Positions 1-4,850 of a DNA stretch of 9,148 nt are shown in pieces. This DNA comes from Octadecabacter sp. (lineage in GTDB: Bacteria > Pseudomonadota > Alphaproteobacteria > Rhodobacterales > Rhodobacteraceae). Position numbers and translations under genes: made by a program. The stretch's first letter is position 1. The number at the start of each line of letters is the position of its first letter. The notes under the pieces are model-generated. The model was not told the origin of the DNA, searched no databases, and saw only the letters and a program-made list of their open reading frames with translations. The DNA lies in assembly GCA_003533975.1 (NCBI GenBank), contig DQCL01000239.1, forward strand, positions 24,510-33,657, given 5' to 3'.

Positions 1-513
1 GCAATTTATCGCGGGAAACTTACGTTGAAGGATGCGCACGAACGGATCAGCACTGTTTGGCGACCGTATCATGACACGTTGCAAGCCTTGATGGACGAAG
101 CACATGCAAGGTTTGGCGAGGCGATTCTCATTGATTGTCATTCCATGCCCCATGAGGCGCTTGAGCACGTTGGCCCACCGGGTGCGACGCGCCCCGATAT
201 TGTTCTCGGGGACCGATTTGGTGGGTCCGCGGCGAGTTCAATTGTCGAACATGTCGAGGCGGCGTTTGCCTCTGCTGGATTTAAAGTTGCGCGCAATATG
301 CCGTTTGCTGGGGCCTATATGTGCCAGCACTACGGGCGTCCGTCACGGCGCTATCATGCGGTTCAAATCGAAATTGACCGTTCACTCTATATGGATGAGG
401 CAACGATCAAGCCGAATTCGAAGTTCAAAGCGTTTAAGGCTGTGCTGGATGGGGTGATTGCAGAGATCGCGGATATCGGCCGTGAGAACAATTTGCGGAT
501 CGCTGCGGAGTAA
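1..513 (+). CDS. N-formylglutamate amidohydrolase, 3' part (N-terminus outside window)
   Basis: The protein hydrolyses N-formyl-L-glutamate to formate and glutamate, the last step of one histidine degradation route; it is a cytoplasmic metal-dependent hydrolase. The reading frame is open from base 1, so 170 C-terminal residues are visible and roughly the first third is missing. Family hallmarks seen in order: an IYRGKLTL segment at the very start, a helix with WRPYH, the metal/active-site segment IDCHSMP (visible residues about 44-50), RPDIVLGDRFG, and the C-terminal EIDRSLYMDE. A TTG at base 25 could serve as a start, but conserved family sequence continues upstream of it, so the gene is cut by the window edge. 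Its stop codon directly abuts the stop of dinB on the other strand. No other hut gene is visible, so a role in histidine use is inferred from the family only. Confidence 0.9.
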   Translation, partial: AIYRGKLTLKDAHERISTVWRPYHDTLQALMDEAHARFGEAILIDCHSMPHEALEHVGPPGATRPDIVLGDRFGGSAASSIVEHVEAAFASAGFKVARNMPFAGAYMCQHYGRPSRRYHAVQIEIDRSLYMDEATIKPNSKFKAFKAVLDGVIAEIADIGRENNLRIAAE

Positions 514-1767
514 CTAACGCAGCGCGCGGCCCTTCTTGATTGCATCTTTTCCGAATTTCTCACGGATTGCGTCCGTTGCGCGTTCGGCTTCAGCGCGTTT
601 TCCAGCATTCGGGTCGAGTAAGTCCCCCTCACGGTCTGCGTCACCGGCGGGCACCAATTCGGAGATGCCGACGCCAAGCAGGCGGTAAGGGCCTTGGTCG
701 CCCACTTGGTCAAATAATGCGCGTGCGGTGCGATAGATCGTGTCCGCGAGCTGTGTTGGTTGGTGCAGGCTTTGACGTTTGCTCAAGAGTTTGTGGTTGC
801 CTCGTTTTAACTTCAGCGTCACCACGCGCCCTGCTTTATCTTTCGCTTTGGCGCGAGCGGATACTTTTTCGGCCATGCGCCATATGTGACCGTCGAGGAT
901 GTCAGGGTCGCTGGTGTCCACATTGAATGTGGTTTCGTTGCTTAACCCTTTAACAGGTGTGCTGGCGGAGATGGGCCGCGCATCTTCTCCGCGCGCGAGG
1001 GAATACAGACGTTCCCCCATGCTTCCAAATCGGTTGTGCAGGTCGCGCCGGTTCCAACGCAAAAGATCGTCAAAGGTGCGGATGCCCGCAGCATCAAGGC
1101 TTTGTTGGGCGACAGGGCCAATGCCCCAGATTAGTTTGACAGGCTTGGGGCGCAGGAATTCGGTGGTTTCTTTCGCACCGATCACCGAATAGCCGCGGGG
1201 TTTATCCAGATCAGACGCAACTTTGGCGAGGAATTTGTTGTGGCTTAACCCGATCGAGCCCGTGATACCGATTTCCTCAGCCATGCGCTTGGTCAGCTGC
1301 GCCAACATCACGGCGGGCGGTGCGCCGTGAAGTTTTTCCGTGCCGGTGAGGTCCATGAAGGCTTCGTCTAGGGAAAGTGGTTCTACGGTTGGGGTGAGTT
1401 CATCCATGAGCGCTCGTACTTGGCGCGAGACCTCAACATAACGTTCCATTCGCCCGCGCACGATGACCGCTTCGGGGCAAAGTTTGAGCGCTTGAAACAT
1501 TGGCATGGCGGAGCGAACGCCTTTGATGCGGGCGATATAGCAGCAGGTAGATACGACCCCGCGATGCCCGCCGCCGATGATGACAGGTTTGCCCTCAAGC
1601 TCGGGGTTGTCGCGCTTTTCGACGGAGGCAAAAAACGCATCACAGTCCATATGCGCGATGGACAGATCAAACAGTTCATCATGGGCCGTCACACGCGGCG
1701 AACGACACACGGGGCACCGTGTGCCGGAATCAAAAGTATGAAGGCAGGCGCGACAAAGGGCTGGCAT
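514..1767 (-). CDS. dinB: DNA polymerase IV (Y-family) with N-terminal zinc ribbon
   Basis: Error-prone Y-family polymerase for translesion synthesis past damaged bases; 417 residues with the chosen start, against about 350 for E. coli DinB. The extra N-terminus (residues 1-35) has four cysteines, C5-x2-C8 and C18-x2-C21, which look like a zinc ribbon. The catalytic core follows: D41-C-D43 with the FF pair at 45-46 (the second F is the expected steric gate), then SLDEA with D134/E135 as the other metal ligands, the helix-hairpin-helix segment around KLIWGIGPVAQ, and the little-finger domain. No clear QLxLF clamp-binding motif ends the protein; REGDLLD near the C-terminus may replace it. The ATG at 1767 is preferred over an in-frame TTG at 1803, because the cysteine ribbon starts right after it and the 12 extra residues look like non-coding sequence. 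No Shine-Dalgarno sequence precedes the ATG. It diverges from the Nudix gene. Confidence 0.93.
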   Translation of the reverse strand: MPALCRACLHTFDSGTRCPVCRSPRVTAHDELFDLSIAHMDCDAFFASVEKRDNPELEGKPVIIGGGHRGVVSTCCYIARIKGVRSAMPMFQALKLCPEAVIVRGRMERYVEVSRQVRALMDELTPTVEPLSLDEAFMDLTGTEKLHGAPPAVMLAQLTKRMAEEIGITGSIGLSHNKFLAKVASDLDKPRGYSVIGAKETTEFLRPKPVKLIWGIGPVAQQSLDAAGIRTFDDLLRWNRRDLHNRFGSMGERLYSLARGEDARPISASTPVKGLSNETTFNVDTSDPDILDGHIWRMAEKVSARAKAKDKAGRVVTLKLKRGNHKLLSKRQSLHQPTQLADTIYRTARALFDQVGDQGPYRLLGVGISELVPAGDADREGDLLDPNAGKRAEAERATDAIREKFGKDAIKKGRALR

Positions 1768-1773
1768 GGGATG

Positions 1774-1803
1774 TAAATACGCGGGACGGGGGAGATGTGG
1801 CAA
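1774..1803 (-). promoter_or_regulatory. possible dinB promoter giving a near-leaderless transcript
   Basis: On the minus strand TTGCCA (1798-1803) matches the -35 consensus at five of six bases. It is followed after 18 bases by TATTTA (1774-1779), a weak -10 match. Six bases then lead to the ATG at 1767, so transcription from this site would begin at or next to the start codon. That would agree with the lack of a ribosome binding site. The -10 is poor and this is a weak prediction. No alphaproteobacterial LexA box (GTTC-N7-GTTC) was seen in 1768-1854. Confidence 0.2.
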
Positions 1804-1854
1804 CCCGACCCTGCGGGGCGTAAGTATTTAAGAGCCAAAGAAACAGGGGCGCGC

Positions 1855-2280
1855 ATGGGTAAGGATTTCCACGGAGCAAAGGCAGCGGTTTTCATTGGCG
1901 ATAATTTGTTGATCTATCAGCGTGACCGGGGCGTGATTTGGTCGGGGTATTGGGATTTTCCGGGTGGCGGACGCGAAGGTGACGAGACACCGACGGAATG
2001 CATAAAGCGTGAGGTTCTTGAGGAGTTTGGACTAATTGTGCCGGACAGTTCGATCGTGTGGGGCAGGGGCGTGCCAGCGATGTTTGATCGAAATGCCGTG
2101 GCTTGGTTTTTCGTTATCCAGTTGCCGCAAGGGGCGCAACACGCAGTCCGGTTTGGGGTGGAAGGGCAACGGTGGGCACTTTCGCCATTAGATGATGTGA
2201 TGAATATGCCAAACCTGATCCCTGCCTTGTTAGATCGGCTGACGCTCTGGTTGCGCGCTATGAGTAGTGACCGTATCTAG
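1855..2280 (+). CDS. Nudix (MutT-like) hydrolase
   Basis: A 141-residue Nudix protein, expected to cleave a nucleoside diphosphate linked to another group (X) with Mg2+; the substrate cannot be told from sequence. The full Nudix box is present: G38-x5-E44-x7-R52-E53-VL-E56-E57-F-G59-L60, preceded by WDFPGGG, which places the box in the usual strand-loop-helix. The C-terminal half is short, with no extra domain. The ATG at 1855 is chosen because AGGGG lies five bases upstream and the first beta strand (AKAAVFIG) begins soon after; an ATG at 1795 would add 20 residues without family resemblance. It diverges from dinB across 87 bases. A role in cleaning oxidised nucleotides next to a translesion polymerase is attractive but is only inference. 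Confidence 0.9.
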   Translation: MGKDFHGAKAAVFIGDNLLIYQRDRGVIWSGYWDFPGGGREGDETPTECIKREVLEEFGLIVPDSSIVWGRGVPAMFDRNAVAWFFVIQLPQGAQHAVRFGVEGQRWALSPLDDVMNMPNLIPALLDRLTLWLRAMSSDRI

Positions 2281-2356
2281 ATTGTGAGAGAATTGCGCTT
2301 GCTTGCGCTCTTTCAGATGTGTCGCAGAGTAAGAATAAAAATTGAGGAACGATTAA

Positions 2357-3247
2357 ATGGACATTGAGAACATCATCACCAACTTGATTGGCGGGAATAT
2401 CGTCCTGATCTTGTTGGCTGCTTTTATTATCATTTGTATTCTGGTTGGTGTGCGGATCGTTCCGCAGTCCGAAAAGTACGTTGTGGAGCGCTTTGGTCGT
2501 TTGCGCGCGGTGCTTGGGCCAGGCATCAACTTTATCATTCCCTTCCTTGACCGCGTTGCGCACAAGATTTCGATCCTTGAGCGCCAGCTGCCTGTTATGG
2601 GCCAAGATGCGATCACATCGGACAACGTGTTGGTTCAGGTCGAAACATCCGTGTTTTACCGTATCACCGAGCCTGAAAAGACAGTGTATCGTATTCGCGA
2701 CGTAGACGGCGCGATTTCAACGACTGTTGCGGGTATTGTGCGCTCTGAGATCGGCAAGATGGAATTGGACCAAGTGCAGGCAAACCGCACCGGTTTGATC
2801 CTCGCGATCCAAGACCAGCTTGCGGCGCAGGTTGATGATTGGGGTATCGAAGTTACACGCGCTGAAATCCTTGACGTGAACTTGGATGCTGCGACACGCG
2901 CCGCGATGCTTCAGCAGTTGAATGCGGAACGTGCGCGTCGTGCGCAGGTCACCGAGGCTGAAGGTAAGAAGCGTTCTGTTGAACTTCAGGCGGATGCGGA
3001 ACTTTATGCTGCCGAACAGGCCGCGAAAGCGCGTCGTGTATCTGCGGATGCGGAAGCCTATGCGACCCAAGTGGTTGCGGTGGCGATTGCCGAGAACGGT
3101 TTGGAAGCGGCGCAGTACCAAGTTGCTTTGAAGCAGGTTGAAGCCGTCAATGCCATGAGCTCGTCTGCGGGTAGCAACACAGTTGTCTTGCCCGCAAACC
3201 TGATCGAGAGTTTTGGCGACGCGTTCAAAATGTTGAAAGGCCGTTAA
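2357..3247 (+). CDS. qmcA: SPFH/Band 7 membrane protein, QmcA (stomatin/paraslipin) type
   Basis: A 296-residue membrane scaffold protein of the SPFH superfamily, which forms large oligomeric rings on the inner membrane and is linked to lipid microdomains and membrane proteolysis. One transmembrane helix lies at about residues 13-33. The SPFH core follows (VVERFGRLRAVLGPGINFIIPFLD, then the segment around DNVLVQVETSVFYRI), and after it a long charged helix at about 180-240, rich in A, E, K and R, the usual oligomerising coiled coil. The C-terminus has a hydrophobic VVLPANLIESFG stretch. GAGGAA lies seven bases before the ATG. The NfeD-like gene starts two bases after the stop, so the two should be cotranslated; the same pairing occurs in E. 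coli qmcA-ybbJ. HflC/HflK is less likely, because those two sit together and have no NfeD partner. Confidence 0.9.
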   Translation: MDIENIITNLIGGNIVLILLAAFIIICILVGVRIVPQSEKYVVERFGRLRAVLGPGINFIIPFLDRVAHKISILERQLPVMGQDAITSDNVLVQVETSVFYRITEPEKTVYRIRDVDGAISTTVAGIVRSEIGKMELDQVQANRTGLILAIQDQLAAQVDDWGIEVTRAEILDVNLDAATRAAMLQQLNAERARRAQVTEAEGKKRSVELQADAELYAAEQAAKARRVSADAEAYATQVVAVAIAENGLEAAQYQVALKQVEAVNAMSSSAGSNTVVLPANLIESFGDAFKMLKGR

Positions 3248-3249
3248 TC

Positions 3250-3525
3250 ATGCCTTTGTTCAATGAATGGTGGGTTTGGATGGTTGCGGCACTCGTGCTG
3301 GCGATCCTTGAAGTCATTATACCGGGTTGGATATTCTTTGGTTTTGCCGTGGGCGCGTTTTTCCTTGGCTCGATGATTTGGCTCGGGATCGGCACGGGTT
3401 TGTCGCTGGCTTGGTCGCTCGTGATCTTTGCGGTGCTGTCACTGATTGCATATGTTCTTATGCGTCAAATCTTTGGGATTCGTCGGGGTCAGGTGAAAAT
3501 CTGGGACCGTGATATCAACGACTGA
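3250..3525 (+). CDS. short NfeD-like membrane protein (YbbJ type)
   Basis: A 91-residue protein with three hydrophobic helices at about residues 7-26, 28-47 and 52-75, and a short basic-then-acidic tail (RRGQVKIWDRDIND). NfeD proteins partner SPFH proteins in membrane complexes. The usual cytoplasmic OB-fold domain of about 60 residues that follows the helices is absent here, so this is the minimal, membrane-only form. The frame is clean and a terminator hairpin begins a few bases after the stop, so the short length does not look like a frameshift. It lies two bases downstream of the SPFH gene and has no clear ribosome binding site of its own apart from sequence inside the upstream gene, which suggests translational coupling. 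Identity rests on the hydrophobic pattern, the LEVIIPGW segment and the context. Confidence 0.82.
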   Translation: MPLFNEWWVWMVAALVLAILEVIIPGWIFFGFAVGAFFLGSMIWLGIGTGLSLAWSLVIFAVLSLIAYVLMRQIFGIRRGQVKIWDRDIND

Positions 3526-3526
3526 T

Positions 3527-3555
3527 AAAAAAAGGCCCCGCTCAAGGGCGGGGCC
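3527..3555. terminator. convergent-region terminator hairpin
   Basis: A perfect 8-bp GC stem, GGCCCCGC (3534-3541) with GCGGGGCC (3548-3555), has a six-base loop. Seven A residues (3527-3533) directly flank it on the left, so on the minus strand the stem is followed at once by seven U, a canonical intrinsic terminator for the small minus-strand gene and perhaps pyrF. On the plus strand the stem is followed by AGTTTGATCT, a weak tract, so termination of the SPFH-NfeD operon may be less efficient. Confidence 0.85.
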
Positions 3556-3631
3556 AGTTTGATCTGATCACGAGGCAGGTTCAGTCCGCGGGACAAGTCG
3601 GACAGAGGCTGTGACAGATATCTCTAAAAAC

Positions 3632-3808
3632 CTAACGGGAGCGCTGGCGCACTGCATGGCTGAGTAAGGCTCGTTTGACCTGCGATGGATCGAGCGAGGC
3701 AGGCCCATCAACGCGGCAATCAAAATTCAGCGGCCCTTCACGGGTGGGTAGTATGACAGCGGCTTTGAAGCTGCGGCCAGTATAGCGAATGTTGCTCAGT
3801 TCTATCAT
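3632..3808 (-). CDS. small conserved-looking protein of unknown function
   Basis: A 58-residue protein that I do not recognise as a named family. The ATG at 3808 is supported by a strong purine-rich site, AGGGGGA (3815-3821), about seven bases upstream. Longer in-frame starts up to 3946 lack such a site and would cross hairpin-rich sequence. The product has no membrane helix or signal peptide. It alternates like a small beta structure in the first 35 residues (NIRYTGRSFKAAVILP, then GPLNFDCRVDG) and ends in a basic helix (SQVKRALLSHAVRQRSR). It lies 180 bases downstream of pyrF on the same strand and is followed 76 bases later by a terminator with its U tract on this strand. Both facts support real expression. 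Function unknown. Confidence 0.6.
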   Translation of the reverse strand: MIELSNIRYTGRSFKAAVILPTREGPLNFDCRVDGPASLDPSQVKRALLSHAVRQRSR

Positions 3809-3814
3809 TTCAGT

Positions 3815-3821
3815 TCCCCCT
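3815..3821 (-). promoter_or_regulatory. ribosome binding site of the 58-residue protein gene
   Basis: On the minus strand AGGGGGA sits about seven bases before the ATG at 3808. This is the evidence that selects that ATG over longer in-frame candidates. Confidence 0.55.
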
Positions 3822-3893
3822 AGATGCTGGGTGTGGTGGCTGTTCCTATTGCCTGCACTATATCTGGGGTCAGTTTGACGAGATTTAAGAGGG

Positions 3894-3957
3894 AGGAAAC
3901 TCACGTTTCCTGCAGACGTGTGAAACGACGGCATAATTGTCGGCAAAACTTTGCCGT
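3894..3957. repeat. cluster of hairpins downstream of pyrF
   Basis: Two perfect inverted repeats lie in the 180-base gap between pyrF and the small gene. AGGAAAC (3894-3900) and GTTTCCT (3905-3911) have a TCAC loop. CGGCAA (3941-3946) and TTGCCG (3951-3956) have an AACT loop. ACGGCA (3928-3933) can also pair with TGCCGT (3952-3957), which excludes the second hairpin. None has a U tract on the minus strand, so they are not classical terminators of pyrF; processing, mRNA stability or attenuation are possible roles. The rest of 3809-3988 shows no gene. Confidence 0.45.
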
Positions 3958-3988
3958 TACCCTTATTTTTAAGCGCTTGGCGCGTTAG

Positions 3989-4687
3989 TTAGGATGAGCG
4001 GAGTTCTGCCAGAACCGCTTCGGCGGCGGCTCTTGGGTTCGGGTTTTGCCAAATTGGACGGCCGACAACCACGTGATCTGCGCCATTTTCGATGGCTTGT
4101 GCAGGTGTTGTAACCCGCTTTTGGTCGCCAAGATCGGCACCCGCTGGACGCACGCCGGGGGTTACGATCAGCTTTCCGGCCGCTTCAGGCAGGGCGCGGA
4201 TAAGGGCTGCTTCTTGTGGTGACGCGATAACACCATCAGCCCCATTGGACAGCGCAAGGCCTGCACGTTCTTGTACAAGGTCAGTGATGTCGCCTGACTT
4301 GATGCAAGACGCATCCAGATCAGCACGATCCAAAGACGTTAGGATCGTCACGGCAAGGATTTTCATATCCGATCCGCCTTTGCCTTCTGCCGCCGCGCGC
4401 ACCACGTGGGGATCACCATGTACTGTAAGGAAATCGTGGTTGAACTGGGACAACCCGCGAACAGCTGCTTCGACTGTTGCGCCGATATCAAACAGTTTCA
4501 TATCGAGGAAAATACGTTTTCCGTGTTCATCCGACAGCTCATTCGCGAGGGCGAGACCGCCACCGGTCAACATGCCGAGCCCGATCTTATAGAATGAAAC
4601 CGCATCGCCAAGCTTCTCGGCAAGCGCCAGTCCAGCTAGCGCGTCAGGTACATCCAAAGCAACGATCAGGCGGTCATCGGCAGTCAT
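3989..4687 (-). CDS. pyrF: orotidine 5'-phosphate decarboxylase
   Basis: Catalyses the last step of UMP synthesis, decarboxylating OMP in the cytoplasm; a TIM barrel acting as a dimer. With the chosen start it has 232 residues, the usual bacterial length. Landmarks: IVALDV with D12, K34 in FYKIGL, the catalytic D62-x-K64-x-x-D67 array in FLDMKLFDIGATV, the TVHG segment, TPGVRPAG near the phosphate site, and VVGRPIW at the C-terminal phosphate loop. The frame is open 61 codons further upstream, but that extension runs through the clpB promoter and has no family resemblance. The ATG at 4687 has GGAG six bases upstream and is followed directly by the conserved start TADDRLIVALD. It is divergent from clpB. 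The small gene downstream is on the same strand but 180 bases away, so shared transcription is uncertain. Confidence 0.96.
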   Translation of the reverse strand: MTADDRLIVALDVPDALAGLALAEKLGDAVSFYKIGLGMLTGGGLALANELSDEHGKRIFLDMKLFDIGATVEAAVRGLSQFNHDFLTVHGDPHVVRAAAEGKGGSDMKILAVTILTSLDRADLDASCIKSGDITDLVQERAGLALSNGADGVIASPQEAALIRALPEAAGKLIVTPGVRPAGADLGDQKRVTTPAQAIENGADHVVVGRPIWQNPNPRAAAEAVLAELRSS

Positions 4688-4693
4688 GGCAAT

Positions 4694-4697
4694 CTCC
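4694..4697 (-). promoter_or_regulatory. ribosome binding site deciding the pyrF start
   Basis: GGAG on the minus strand lies six bases upstream of the ATG at 4687. It supports the 232-residue form rather than starts at 4699-4702 or the long open frame reaching 4870. Confidence 0.65.
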
Positions 4698-4709
4698 ATC
4701 ATTTTGGCC

Positions 4710-4738
4710 GTTCTATGCGCCTCAGCAGTATTCATCAA
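4710..4738 (-). promoter_or_regulatory. possible sigma70-type promoter for pyrF
   Basis: On the minus strand TTGATG (4733-4738) and TAGAAC (4710-4715), each four of six matches to consensus, are spaced by exactly 17 bases. Transcription would start near 4703, leaving a leader of about 16 bases that still holds the GGAG site. Spacing is good, but such matches are common by chance. Confidence 0.3.
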
Positions 4739-4743
4739 CCAGC

Positions 4744-4774
4744 CTTGAAGGGGATGGTCCGGCACCCCATATAT
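4744..4774 (+). promoter_or_regulatory. heat-shock (RpoH/sigma32) promoter of clpB
   Basis: CTTGAA (4744-4749), a 15-base spacer and CCCCATATAT (4765-4774) match the enterobacterial RpoH consensus, CTTGAA and CCCCATnT, almost perfectly. The site points at clpB, a classical heat-shock gene, and would start transcription near 4780, about 70 bases before the clpB ATG. It overlaps no coding sequence. Confidence 0.8.
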
Positions 4775-4782
4775 CAGACAAG

Positions 4783-4829
4783 GCCCCACCAAGCCTGTGC
4801 CGCATAGCGGGCAGCAAATTAATCGGGGC
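4783..4829 (+). promoter_or_regulatory. foldable leader of the clpB mRNA
   Basis: GCCCC (4783-4787) can pair with GGGGC (4825-4829). It encloses a hairpin of TGCCGC (4798-4803) with GCGGGCA (4807-4813), which has an ATA loop and one bulged G. The structure would begin almost at the predicted transcription start and end just before the ribosome binding site AAGGAG (4838-4843). The self-complementary CTTTATAAAG (4831-4840) could also touch that site. Whether it is a temperature sensor is unknown. Confidence 0.3.
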
Positions 4830-4850
4830 GCTTTATAAAGGAGAGACCTT

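Noticed and set aside
25..27. TTG as the true start of the amidohydrolase
   Set aside because: Conserved family sequence continues upstream to base 1, and the active-site half of the family normally starts about 90 residues earlier.
1420..1776. Plus-strand frame of 118 codons inside dinB
   Set aside because: Antisense to conserved catalytic motifs of DinB; no domain resemblance.
1795..1854. 20-codon N-terminal extension of the Nudix protein
   Set aside because: Not family-like, and it overlaps the putative dinB promoter; the ATG at 1855 has AGGGG at proper spacing.
3809..3946. 46-codon N-terminal extension of the 58-residue protein
   Set aside because: No ribosome binding site at 3946 and the sequence runs through hairpins; the ATG at 3808 has a strong site.
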